A stretch of DNA of 64,000 nucleotides from contig NW_025064886.1 in the NCBI RefSeq assembly GCF_019112545.1, forward strand, positions 39,857-103,856, in the 5' to 3' direction. This stretch comes from Guyanagaster necrorhizus. Lineage: Eukaryota > Basidiomycota > Agaricomycetes > Agaricales > Physalacriaceae. The notes below the pieces were generated by a model, which saw only the letters and a list, made by a program, of their open reading frames with translations, was not told where the DNA came from and did not search any database. Below are positions 1 to 11,445 of this stretch, one piece after another. The translations under genes were made by a program, and so were the position numbers. How positions within the stretch are numbered: the stretch's first letter is position 1; each line of letters starts with the position of its first letter.

Positions 1-1021
1 TGTGAATAATATCTATGGGATCCAGCATGAAGTCCCACACTTTGAGAATACCATAGTAGAATTGTATTAGTAAGTATTCTAGTAGAGTATTTAAATATGG
101 TATTGTATGACTGGAGAAAAGAGTTTTCTGACCCTCCACAGTTGCAGTATATTGGGCACAGAAAGTCTTGCACTCTAGCTCTGGGTTTGTGTTAGTAACT
201 CTGAGTGAGAGAATAAACTTATTATTGAATATCATTGAGAGAGCTGTGAGAACTAAGCAAGGTATTGAAGCTTGTGAAGGACTTAGGCCCAGTTTGATAA
301 GAGGTTTTGGATTGTGCTTTAATCTGAGAATAAGAGAATGGTGTCTGAAGGGTGTCATCTTGAGTTTTTGAGGTATTTGTGATGTGTGATGCTACAGGTG
401 GTAGAGGTTCAAACCCTTTGGCTTGATTAGTGTGCACTTTTGTGTATTTCTGCAGATTAGCAGAGGTTCAAACTCTTTGGTCTGTCAGATGGTGTTTCAT
501 TGTGTTTGTGTCTCTGGATTGCATATGTTTGAATTCTGTGGGTCTATGATTGGTTTAGAAACTTATAAACAGAGATCTGTGCTCTTTGGCACTTGTGGAT
601 GTGTTTATGATTGGTTTTTGCTTAGAGTGTGAAGCTTTGAGTCATGTATTGTGTGTGTTAGGGATTTTGAGTTGATCTAAGCTGTGCTTGGAACTATTTG
701 AGAGTTTTGAAGGAGTGTTTTGATATATTATATTGAACTGCAGCACCTCATGCCTTGAGGTCTGGCAGCATCTGTTGCCACCTCTTGTTTTGATAAAATG
801 AAAAGCTTTGAGACTTAGAAAGGCCTCAGACTGTTGTAAGCATACTATTACTGTTTGTGTGCTGTGATCTCATTAAAGAAGACATTATATTTGTTGATTG
901 CTACTTTTATCACATTATAATCTCCCCCATGAACTAAGAGTTTTGTGTGTGTGTGAGTGTGGTCAGTAGATAATGCTCTGCTGTATTCATTTTCACCTTG
1001 TGCACACTCAGATCCTCTTCA
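1..1021 (+). mobile_element. Family B long LTR-like repeat, copy 1 (3' part)
   Basis: This is the last ~1 kb of a repeat that recurs at 38694-40484 and, reversed, at 63834-64000. All three copies stop at the same 3' end, ...CTCTTCA, and join unrelated DNA there: a family A LTR here, pol DNA at 40485 and a family C LTR at 63833. A TATA-like TATTTAAATAT lies at about 90 and there is no convincing protein. It is TG/CA-rich with a GT-rich run near 942. I read it as a long LTR whose start lies left of the window; a non-LTR repeat is not excluded. Confidence 0.6.
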
Positions 1022-1464
1022 ACATGAACTAATTACATGTGATAAATGACTACTATCTCACACTTCAGGTAAAATAATCAAGTCCACTGATATATAATCA
1101 GATCAGTGTGTCACAAGGCCTATAAGATTGGCTTGAGAGTAGAATGAGATGAATAAACTTTAGCTTGAAGCTGGAGTTTACCAGTGAGAGCAAGCCTCTT
1201 AAATACTGTACAAGTCCTGTTCTAAATATACTACTGCTAATTGTGCATTGTCAAGTCCTTTGTGCCTATTATCCTTGAGTATTGCTACTGTACATAAAAA
1301 GATGATTGTGTGTCATTGGGCAATGCTATTGTGTTAAAAGACAATGATAGACTCAGCTAGTTGTGATGACTAAGTCTTGTCCCACAGTCTTAAGCATCTG
1401 TGTTAGCACTCTGACTAAGTATAAATAGGAGTTAATCAAGGGAAAGAATGGAAAAATCATAATA
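1022..1464 (-). mobile_element. Family A Ty3 LTR, 3' LTR of element E1
   Basis: Read on the minus strand it carries the family A landmarks: a start resembling TGTTATGATTTTTCC, the TATA-like GTATTTAAG and the R-region word CAGCTTCAAGCTAAAG. Its last ~15 bp are missing because repeat B abuts at 1021. It matches the LTR at 10830-11289 better than other copies: both share the TAGTATATTTAGAACAGGAC block and AAGGACTTGA. Differences over the ~190 nt I compared are all transitions. It is therefore called the partner LTR of that element, now displaced by inversion. Confidence 0.75.
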
Positions 1465-2436
1465 TTATCCTCTTCTTAAGACTATTATCCTGATGGCTTA
1501 ATTTACAGATAGTTTATACTCATGTATGGCTTTGTCAGTGTTTATCTGCTTCTTGTTCACTCATTGGTTAGATTCTGGTCCATATCCCTTCCAACTGACA
1601 AGGTAGTTGACCATTGTCATTGTCTCACTGCCTTTTGCCCTGATTTTATATAGTTTGTGGTTTAAAATCTGGTCAACTTCATAGTGTTCTTTATTGTTGA
1701 TCAGGTCAGAGGGTGGAGGCAGAGGCCATTGTTGATTAGAGAAGGCCAGTGTGATGTAAGAGGTTAATAATATCTCATTAAAGATATCATGGATTTTTCA
1801 AGTGGCTGGTAACTTGAGTTTGTAAGTGCTAGCCCCAATTTTGTATATTATTGAAAATGGGCTGGTGTGCTTATCAGCTTGCATTTCAGGTGTAGAAGGT
1901 GAAGGTTAGAGGTGTTGAGCCATACTTTATCACTGACAATATATATATGTGCAGGTTGATGATATTTGTTGTATTGGGCTTTCATTGCTGACACTGCTTT
2001 TTCAAGGGCCACTTTTGTCTTGGCATAGATTTTGGCTATGATAGTGGTGAAGTCTATAAATGCAGGGGTTCTGGTGTGATATCACTTGGTTTGCATAACA
2101 TTCAGGTGTCAGTCATAGTTGACAAAGAATAGTGTCTTCTCTGTTGCTGAGTGGACCTGATTATTATGCTGAAAGATGGCAAGAGCCAGCCATTCCACTC
2201 AGTCATCTTATTGGTAGTTAATAAATAGGCAGAGATATTTCTCCACTTCTTGGTTTGCATGTTCTGTCTGGCTATCAGTTTGTGGATGATATGCAGTGGA
2301 TATGTTGTGCATAATATTCAGGAGATAATAAAGATTATTTAAGAATTTAGAGACAAATTGGGGTCTCCTGTCAGAGATGACCACCTGAGACATACTGTAC
2401 TTGATGTAAATCTCATTGTGTAGGATTTTCACCTAC
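1465..2436 (-). pseudogene. E1 pol, 3' part: integrase core to chromodomain
   Basis: Minus-strand translation gives the second half of a Ty3 integrase. It starts at 2436 with VKILHNEIYIKYSM, then QVVISDRRPQFVSKF with the second catalytic Asp, then a degenerate NQEVEKYL with the catalytic Glu. It continues into a linker and a chromodomain-like end (NKEHYEVDQILNHKL, YLVSWKGYGPESN; ~1530-1720). The frame is broken by several stops. A purine-rich PPT (minus strand AAGAAGAGGATAAT) lies against the LTR. The N-terminal half of this integrase ends at 16856 on the other strand in the same frame. The piece cannot be active. Confidence 0.8.
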
Positions 2437-3852
2437 TGATGTGCTTGGTAATGGCTAAGTGACTAAGAGAAGTGAATGAGGAATGAACTCTCAATCACTA
2501 ACACCTAACCACTCAATACACAATCACTAAATACAGTTGAGGTCAGTTGTTTCAAGTATGATAAAAGCACTCTTGCAGTCTTAAATAAAATCAAAGAAAC
2601 AGTCAATAAAGACAGTTATTCAACTCTATCTTGCTTTCAAAGATGCAATACTCATGAGAGTAGTTTATAGCAATATTTAAGTATAATTAGGACTTAGAAT
2701 CAATGCCAAATTATGCTCCAAATCAACTTAGAATATTCCAAAACCCAATGAACTCTAAAACCCAAATACTAAGTCTATCAAGCACTTAGGCTTGACTAGC
2801 TGCACTCTTGGCTGGCTAGCAGTCCTCAAAACCAAAGAACTTGTATTCTGATGCTGAAACCCTTATAGTTTGAAACCCAAATTAATTCAAAACCCAAAAT
2901 ATAGTTATTATTCCAATCTAATTCTCTCTCTAAGTGACAAAGCAACTTAAATAAATCACTAAGTCAAAGCAGAACTCAAAATCTGTTGTCCCAGGGACTA
3001 GCTACAGTGGGCTAGAAGGCCTGAATGCAGGGGTGGGTCGCTTGCTTGCTATTTCCCTCCCATTCCCTTCTTTTATACACCAACAACAGGTACAGAATCT
3101 ATAAATAAAGTATTTAAAATAATATTTCTCCTGTTCAAAGCTGAATCATGCCATTATTCCAGAATGGCAGCACTCCTGGACCCCCCTAGGCTTGCCCAGA
3201 CCTGCCTGGCCATCAGACAGCTTTATTTTAAGCCTACAGTGCCTGTGGGTACCTAACTCCTTTCTGTCTACTCAGAGTTTTAATCCTCTGAGTTATTCTT
3301 AGTAGCTCAATTGATCAGACCTGGTCAGGCCTGGTCAACCAGTTCTATCCACTCTATTCCTCTCAATTCTAAGTCCCTTAGGTCATCTGATACCTAGAAA
3401 ATTTGGACTTAGGCATTTGAGTCAAAACTCATAGTGCTAGCCACAGATCATTAGGTCTCTCTTCTTACTGCTTCTGGATGATGCTATCTCTACTCAATAC
3501 TCCACAACTGGCTATGGTATTATACCCCTAGCTGTCTTAGAATATACTCATCTTAGTGGCATGTAGAATTGGCTCTATTTGAGGTACTATTTCTAAGTTC
3601 AACTTGGACTTAGTATTTTCCAAGGTGTGGTGCCAAACTTTTCTAAGTTTAAACCTGACTTAGGATTTTTATCCTTAGGCCATGTTATTTTACAAAGTCC
3701 CTTTTGGACTTAGTATTAGTGACTAGCATGACTATCAGCTCAGAGCCTCAGCCATAGTTCTCTACTGGCTAATGATTCTCAGTTACTAGCATATTCTAGT
3801 GTGTTATGCAGAATTTGCAAATTATAGGGCTGGACATGTAGTCTGCATATCA
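2437..3852 (-). mobile_element. Family D LTR-like repeat, copy 1
   Basis: This 1416-bp repeat has an inverted partner of identical length at 16857-18272. Ends read TGATATGC...GCACATCA, an imperfect 8-bp terminal inverted repeat with TG...CA termini, as in LTRs. A TATA box (GTATAAAAG) sits mid-element in minus orientation. No coding capacity is visible. The flanks are CTAC (GTAG on the other strand) plus integrase DNA at 2436, and a family A LTR at 3853; they do not form a target duplication with each other. Probably a solo LTR of an element whose internal region is not in the window. Confidence 0.7.
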
Positions 3853-4129
3853 ATGACACTGGACAAAATGCTCTATAATGTCAAGATGCACAATTAAGTA
3901 GTTATATCTTTAGATGAATGATGACTAGTATATAAGTAGTATAGCTCTCACTGTAGTATCTCCAGCTTTGAACTAAAGCTTATTCTTTATTATCTTATTT
4001 TGAGCCAGTCATAAGGTCTTACAACATATAGACAAACAGACACATATAGTGGACTCTGATGTGACTGCTCAAATATGAAGCAGTATCAGTTTATCACATC
4101 TTTCAGTCATATGTTATTTGGGCTTAACA
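3853..4129 (+). mobile_element. Family A Ty3 LTR, 3' fragment
   Basis: The last ~277 bp of a plus-strand family A LTR, ending ...GGGCTTAACA. It begins abruptly at the D repeat and has lost its U3 start. It carries the block GGACAAAATGCTCTATAATG that in this window is shared only with the LTR at 55355-55825, so both belong to one LTR subfamily. The R-like word CAGCTTTGAACTAAAG is present. It is the 5' LTR remnant of the gag fragment that follows. Confidence 0.8.
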
Positions 4130-4130
4130 A

Positions 4131-4143
4131 TTAGCTTGAAGCT
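4131..4143 (+). promoter_or_regulatory. Primer-binding site of family A copy
   Basis: TTAGCTTGAAGCT starts one base after the LTR end. It is the position-matched equivalent of the self-complementary PBS described at 26013-26026, but here it pairs only imperfectly (about three mismatches) with the R region of the truncated LTR. No tRNA 3'-end complement (TGG...) is seen. Confidence 0.5.
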
Positions 4144-4185
4144 TCTAGCTTTCCTTTCTCAAGCCCAATTGTGCTGAGAAACCAA

Positions 4186-7100
4186 ATGCCCTCTGCACTC
4201 AATCCATCAGATCTGAACTTTATCTATAAGTTCTTTGAACTCCTTGCTTTTATTATCAGAATATTATTAGGCTTATTGGTGATCATACAGCTGTGCCATA
4301 GATGCTAATTAATTACAGCCTGGGCAATTTATCATTATCAAGAATTCCAACACATCTGCCAAATCTTACACAATATCACTCCTGATCTCTCTCTTCATGA
4401 CAGCTCTCCCTCTGCCTGACAGTCCTTTCAGCCCATGGAAGGAACCATACTCAAAACTGACTCTGGAGACATGCCTTTGCAATATTCTCAGGAAGAAGAG
4501 GAATATTGATATCCACTCCAACCCCTGACAGCTGTCATCCAAAACAGTGATGACCCTTAGGCTACAGAGTTTCAAAGACCAAGGCTTGAAATGCCAATCC
4601 TGCAAGTTGAGCACATAGACATCACCAGCTGCATCCCTACAATGAGGGCCACCCCCTCAACTGCACCCTCTGAGCCTGGCATTGGATGCCATGCCAGAGA
4701 CTCTCTTGATGCCTCTGAGGTGGCTTGAGAGAATAGAAGTCCCCTATTTAACAGCAACCATGGATCTCTATATATGACACCTACAGGAAGCAGAGAGAGT
4801 TTCTTTGCTGAGCTATACATTGAAAACTAGAGCACTAACAGCAAGGAGAATAGAACTGGCATTGTTGGAACTGATGATGTATATTTCACTGATGACAGCA
4901 ATGAGCAGCAGTATTGGAGAAATGCTATCTTCAAAGTTGAGTGAATGGAATGGTATCAGAGATGCTGCAAGACATGCAGAGTAAGAAGCACATGAATAAC
5001 ACCAGGCTTATCACAACCAACTGAGCCTATTAATCCAGTCCTCTCTCCAGAGAACAAAGTTTGATGTACTGACTCTCTTGCCAAGTACATCCAGAAGCAG
5101 GTGTGAGTCGAGTATAAGGCTGCTAGAGAGAACACCCTCTTCAAGCAGTACCTCTGAGCACAAGAAAGGCATGACTGAAGGAGGAGCTTGGAGAACTCTA
5201 GAATCTCCATCATTGATTATATCCTTGTCAACTCCCCTACCCTGTTCTAGGAGTCCAGCACTCCCACCATATCTGAGTCTGACCCATAGGCAGTACTCCT
5301 CAAGAGTGTTATCTATGTGAATAATATCCACTGACAAGTGTTACTTGACCTTGATGATGACTGCCTGTTATTATACAGGACTAATTTCATCACCAAAACT
5401 GATAATATTCTAAGCTGGGACAGAGATCTTTCTAGTCACAGCAGAGACCTCAGAGGTAATGAGGAGCACATTGACTCCACTGGAAACCTCAAGTGGATTT
5501 TGGACAGATGCATCACATCTCTCTTTCTCCAACTCTGCTTCTATCAAAACTTCTGCCAATATCACAGAACAGTGATGGTGGAAGCAGCAAGAAACAAGGC
5601 CCTTGAGAAGCAACAATGAAGGCAACATCCTTCTCCCTGCCCCAGATCTGATGATGCTGGACTCAGCAACTAGCAGCAGCAGCAGCCAGGCTGATCCAGA
5701 CACTTACAATCTGCTTGACAACAATTCTCTTGATGAGGGGGATGAGGGTAAGATAGACAATGAGGAGAAGGATCTCCTCTCTGAGTGGGAAAGTGTATTC
5801 ATGAAGCACCCAACAGAAGAAGAATTGGCAAGAAGGGCACAGGAGAAGTGCCAAGAGAAATTTTTATGGCTATACTATGAAGGAGCAGCCTCTCTATGGA
5901 TGGACAACACCTGGTTGGTGTTGTCTATGAGACTAAGGTATACCACCACCAACTAAGTTAAGCATGCAGATATTATTCAATATGCAGCCACTGAGCAAGC
6001 TATTTTTATTTACAATAAAAAATATTTAGGACACTAACTAGTGCCACTACCAGCATATAAGTCCAGATTCAACATTGAACTAATGTCATAGATGCTGAGC
6101 ATAGCATCTAGCTAGGCTGTTTATATAGCACCTTCAATCCAAACCACATCTCTCTGATATACATTCACCATCTCAGCCACAAGATCTATATCAAAACCCA
6201 TGCACTCAACTCATGCACTGACCCTTTGCCAGTCAGCCACCATCAGACAAGGCTGAAGAGAGTGGGAGTGGAAAGGCTCTAGCAGCACCTCCACTCAAAG
6301 AAGATGACTCTGAAGTGCTCAAATTAGGATTCACCATCTAAAATAGGCATATCATACACAAGAAAGCTCCACCATCAGGAAGTCCCATCACTAATGATGG
6401 CTCCCTCTATTCTTTCTCAGGACCCCTAATATCCTGGAACATCCCATTATTTAGTAAAATCTCAAACCCTATGATGGCACTTATAGCTGATGCCACTATT
6501 CTCAACTGCAAGCCAGTTCTCATGTGCAAACCCTGCTCTTTCAGAGGAGCATCTGAGGATATTGACTGATTTCTCACTGACTGTGACTAGTATTTCCAGA
6601 TCTTTGCTTCATACTTTCTCCTTGACATGTACAAGGTAATATTCACTATAACTCACATAGAGGACAAGATAAAAATGTGGTGGGTATTATTAGCTCCCAT
6701 ATTCTGGTCAACCATGTGACAGCATCACTGAATGCTCTTATAGCCAGTGCTCAAACAGATAATTATTGACAAGTTCACAGACTCAGCCATACAGAAGGTG
6801 TATAAACAGAAGATGAAAGAGTACAAGATGGCCAACAAACCAGCTACTGAATACTTCAACAAGCTGGAATGATTCAGTAAGCTTGCTGGAGTCCAGGATG
6901 ATGTCACAGACACAGGCTGTATGGTTGAGTATATAAAGATAGAAGAACCACTCTTCTATCTGAAGATAATCTCAGATCTCAGACAGAATATCTCAAAGGA
7001 GTACAACATATGAAAGAAACACATCATCATAATATACAGGGAAAAACAGTGGCAGCAGACCAAACAGATCACTCTGTCCATCAGCAGATAGAAGCACTAA

Positions 7101-7748
7101 AGACAAGAGGCAAGACCTAATATCTCCAATCTGATCACATCTGCCAAGCCTAGCAGCTCAACTCTAACTTCCTTATATGGCAAGAAGAAAACTGGTATGA
7201 GCACAACATTTATCAGAATAGATAAGCTGATAGATGTGAATCGACTTAAGAAGGAGAGCAAGTGCTTCAATTGTGATCAGAAGGACCATATAGCATAGGA
7301 CTGTCTACAGAAGAAGAACAAGTGTACTAGAGAAGACCTTTGGACACTGATTGCCCAATTACAAAAGGAAGAAGAGGATCTTAGATCAGAAACAAAGGTT
7401 GAGGAAGTAAAAGATAGAGCCAGACAGTGAGTGATTCCACTGACTCAGCTAAAATAATGAGTGGTGTGTCACAAACAGATGCTGGACAGACTGATTATAT
7501 CTCTGTAGTACCACCTATGTCTAAATTATATGTGCATTCAAATATATCTAACTTCACCACTCAAACACAAGAATTGCCTAAAGAACCAACTCAACTGTCT
7601 ATAGGCTGAACAGAGGCAGCAAGCTCCATCAGCTGGCTAAAGCCATTTAATACTGAATAGACTTAGTGAGTGATCAAGAATATAAAGGATGAAGCATCAG
7701 CAAAAGTGATGCTAAGAAACTGGATCTATAAGACTCAAACCAAAGAAG
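4186..7748 (+). pseudogene. Ty3 gag and start of the gag-pro linker (decayed)
   Basis: The leader region opens with a conserved N-terminal segment (FFELLAFIIRILLGLLVIIQ), a likely transmembrane helix. An acidic domain follows at ~5730-5800. The capsid-like region at 6540-7060 shows YFNKLE and AGVQDDVTD. A CCHC zinc knuckle CFNCDQKDHIAxDC lies at 7263-7304, its x being a TAG stop. After it comes the conserved linker motif WLKPFNTE (~7640). Numerous stops and shifts break the frame. The copy ends at 7748, where a minus-strand LTR was inserted. In the family, Gag coats the RNA inside the virus-like particle. Confidence 0.75.
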
Positions 7749-8208
7749 TGTTAGATTCAAGTGTCACATGAGCAGAAACACATGATAAACAGAAGCTGCC
7801 TCACACTTCAGGCAGTCAACTGAGTTCACTGATGCACTTCTGGATCATAGTGTCATAAGGCCAAGTGAATCAGCTCAAGAATAGAATAGTATAAAGATAA
7901 ACTTTAGCTCAAAGCTAGAGTTTCCAGCAAAATCAAGCTGTCTTAAATACTGTACAAGTCTTGCTAATAATACTACTACCACCTATTGTATGTTTTTGAG
8001 TCCATTGTGCTCATTGTCCTGGAACATCACTACTGTACACAAGAGGGTGATTGTGTATCATTGGTTATGCTGTCACATCAAAAGACAATGATGAACTTGG
8101 CTAGTTGTAATGATTAAGCTTTATCTTACAGTCTTAAGTGCTTGTGTTAGTGCCCTGACTAAGCATAAATAGGGGTTAATCATAAAAGAAAATAAAAAAA
8201 TCATAACA
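7749..8208 (-). mobile_element. Family A Ty3 LTR, 3' LTR of element E2
   Basis: A 460-bp LTR in minus orientation with TGTTA...TAACA ends on the plus strand. It interrupts the gag-linker of the preceding copy after AGAAG. On its right the minus strand carries an unusually good polypurine tract (AAGGAGGGGGTAA) directly against the LTR, so it is the 3' LTR of the pol copy at 8209-10829. Confidence 0.85.
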
Positions 8209-10829
8209 TTACCCCCTCCTTAAGACCATCATTCTGATGGCTTAATTTAGAGATAATTCATAGTCATATATGGCATCATCAGTGGACATGTGTTTTTCAT
8301 TTACTCACTAGTTTGATTCAGGGCTATAACCTTTCCAGCTGACCAAATAGTCAACTGTTGTTATCATCCTACCTTCTTTTGCCTTTATTTTTCATGATTT
8401 ATAATTTAAAACTTGGTTGATTTTATAGTGTTCTTCATTGTCAACAAGGTCTAGCAGAGGTGAAGGTGGGCATTTCTGATTTGGGAATGCTGATGCAACA
8501 TAAGGCATTAGTAGAGATTCATAGAAAATATCATGTATTTTCCAGATTGGTGGAAGACACAGTTTATAGGCTGAAGCCTCAATTTTAGCCAGGACTTAGA
8601 ATAGGCCAGTTCATTTGTCTGCTAATTTGTGCTTTAGGCATGGTAGGTGAAGGTTGGTGGTGTCAAGCCAGATCCGATCATGGATTATGTATTCATGAGT
8701 GATACAGTGGTGTTTGTCATACTGATTTTTCATAGTTAATGCAGCCTTTTTAAGGGCTGTCTTCATCTCAGCATGGATCTTTGTCCTAGTAGTCACAAAG
8801 TCTGTTGAAGCAGGAGTTGTAGTTCAATGACATTTGATTTGTGTTACATTTGGGTGTCAGCCATGGTTGATGAAGAATGAGGTTTTGCCTGTGGCTGAGT
8901 GTATCCAATTGTTGTGTTAGGAGGTAGCAAGAGCCAGCCATTCAACCCAGTCATTCTATCAGTAATTAATGAAGAGACAGAGGTATTTTTCCACCTCTTG
9001 ATTGACTTGCTCTGTCTGGCCATTGGTCTGTGAGTGGTATACTATAGAAGCATTGTGCTTGATGTTTAAGAGTCAGTATAGGTTATCTAGAAATTTAGAC
9101 ATGAACTGAGGTCCTCTATCTGAGATGACAATCTGAGACATGCCATACTTGGCATAGACTTCATCATGCAAGATCTTGGCTCACTCTTCAGAGGTCAATT
9201 CTGGCAAACAAGTAATTGAGATGATCACTTTTAAGAATTGATCAACTATGATGAGAATAGCATCATAGCCATTATTTTCTGATAATCTGGTGACCATATC
9301 AACTGAAATATGAGTTTATAGTGAAGATAGAACCTCATTTGGGTGGAGTGGTGCAGCCTGTGATCATGTTGATAACTTCTCTCTCTGGCAAACTTTGCAC
9401 ACTTTAACATACTATGTGATATCATTACCCATCTTCAGCCATCAATATTCTCATAGTATGAGTTTCTTTGTCTTGGCAACATCAGAGTGATCAGCTGTTG
9501 CATGATCATGACAGGTGGCAATGATCTCACTATAGAGAGTATGATCCTTTGGGATGTAGATCCACCTATTATAGCAGATCAACCCTTCTTCTTTTGTCAT
9601 TCCCCACTCATAATTAAGCAATGAGACTACCTGCTGATCCTATTTCTGGCTATCCTGTATTGCACTTTTGATCTATTTATAGATCTCTTCCTCTGTTGGC
9701 ATTATTATAGCCTGGAAGTGTTCAGACCTTAATAATGTGACTCCTTCATTATTATTTCCCCTCTGATTATGGTCAGCTCATTGGGAGAGTAGATTGGCTT
9801 TCTTGTTCACTGTACCAGCTTTATGATGAAGCATATATTGGTACTGGCTGAGTTCTGTTACCCATTAGGCTTGTCTTCAGTTCAGTTTTTGTGGTTGTCA
9901 GAAATACTATAGATTTTGATGATCAGTCCATATTTTAAATATTTCTGCCACTCCAATTAGGTAGTGTCTCCACTCCTCTAATGCTAACATGATAGTGAGT
10001 AGCTCTTTATCATAGATTTCATAATTCTGTTCAGTGACAGTTAGCACCTTGGAGAGGAAGGCTACTGGTCGCTATTTTCTATCTTGCTTCTAGAACAAGA
10101 CAGCACTGATAGCCTCTTCACTGAAGTCAGCTTCCACACAGAACTTCTCATTCTATATAGAGATTATGAGAATTATGTTTTCAGCTAATCATCCTTTGAG
10201 GTTGTCAAATGCATCTTGTTGGGAGAGCCCTTAGATCCAGAGTGCATTGCCAGTTAGTTGGGTCATTAGTTGAACCATCTTACTGTAGTCCTTAATAAAT
10301 CATTGGTAGAAATTTGTAAAGCTAAGGAAGGATTGTAATTCCTTCTTTTTGGCTGGTTCTGGCCACTCCACCACTCCTGCTACCTTGATGGGGTCCATTC
10401 TAATACTCCTCTCGCTGATGGTGACTCTAAGGTATTCAGTTTTGAGTATCTCAAATTCACACTTCTCTGTCTTGAGGAATAGCTTATGCTTTCTTATCAG
10501 AGTCAGTACTTGTTATACTATCCTTCTGTGCTCCTCTTTTGTCTTTGATATGATCAAAATATCATCAAGATATATAGTGACCTTTTCAGTAGAGATGAGA
10601 TCTTTAAAGATATCATTCATCATCTATTAGAATGTTATAGAAGAGTTGGTGAGCTCAAAAAACATTATGATTGGTTTGAAGAGGCCTTGGTTGGTTTGGA
10701 AGGCCACTTTCCACTCATCTCTCTCTTTGATCCATATATTATTATACTCCCACCAGACATCGAGTTTGGTGTAATATTGGATGCTCTGCAACTTATCCAT
10801 TAGTTCTAAGATTAAGAGAAGAGGATAAC
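8209..10829 (-). pseudogene. E2 pol: chromodomain, integrase, RNase H, part of RT
   Basis: Read from 10829 leftwards, the minus strand encodes the RT palm with an intact YLDD (plus 10561-10572) and thumb-like KLFLKTEKCEFEIL. Then come a TxG...[13 protein letters not shown] RNase H (~9850-10160), an integrase with an HHCC region (~9400-9560), QIVISDRGPQF (~9100-9140) and a matching catalytic Glu (~8985), and a chromodomain (~8360-8480). Many stops make it inactive. It is truncated at 10829 inside RT by insertion of E1; its 5' half is not in the window. Confidence 0.8.
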
Positions 10830-11289
10830 TGTTATGATTTTTTCATTCTTTCCCTTGATTAACCTCTATTTATGCTTAGTCAGAGCACTAACACAGGTGC
10901 TTAAGACTGTGGGATAAAGCTTAGTCATCACAACTAGCTGAGTCCATCATTGTCTTTCAATGCAACAGCATTGCTCGATGATGCACAATCATCTTTTTAT
11001 ATACAGTAGTGATGCTCAAGGACAATAGGCACAAAGGACTTGATAACACACAATTAGCAGTAGTATATTTAGAACAGGACTTATACAGTATTTAAGAGGC
11101 TCACTCTCACTGGTAAACCCCAGCTTTAAGCTAAAATTTATTCATCTCATTCTACCCTCAAGCCAATCTCATAGGCCTTGTGACACATCAATCTGATTAT
11201 GCATCAGTGGACTTGATCATTTTACCTGAAGTGTGAGGTAGCAGTCATTTATCACATGTAATTGGTTCATGTGATGCTTGAGTCTAACA
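10830..11289 (+). mobile_element. Family A Ty3 LTR, 5' LTR of element E1
   Basis: A 460-bp LTR with TGTTATGATTTTTTC at its start and GAGTCTAACA at its end. It contains TATA-like GTATTTAAG and, ~30 bp on, CCCCAGCTTTAAGCTAAA, where transcription would be expected to start. It splits a minus-strand RT of another copy (flank ATAAC). PBS and gag leader follow directly, so it is a 5' LTR; its best match is 1022-1464. Confidence 0.85.
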
Positions 11290-11290
11290 A

Positions 11291-11303
11291 TTAGCTCAAA
11301 GCT
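11291..11303 (+). promoter_or_regulatory. E1 primer-binding site (self-priming type)
   Basis: TTAGCTCAAAGCT starts one base after the LTR. Its reverse complement, AGCTTTGAGCTAA, matches the R region of the same LTR (AGCTTTAAGCTAA, ~11135) with a single G/A mismatch attributable to decay. This fits Tf1-type self-priming rather than tRNA priming. Confidence 0.65.
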
Positions 11304-11445
11304 TCTTCTTCCTTTTTCTCATGCACAACTGTGTAGAGGAAATTGAACATCTTTTATCAAATCTGCCAAAGCTTTTTAGCTTCCCTTTCTTGATGCACAT
11401 CAAAGAAGCACAAAAAGACAACTCTTATCACTCTCTATCTATGAC

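Noticed and set aside
168..632. Short open frames in repeat B
   Set aside because: Translations differ in character between copies 1 and 2, have no domain, and the sequence looks like LTR DNA.
942..956. GT dinucleotide run as telomeric or microsatellite array
   Set aside because: Too short and present in all B copies as part of the repeat.
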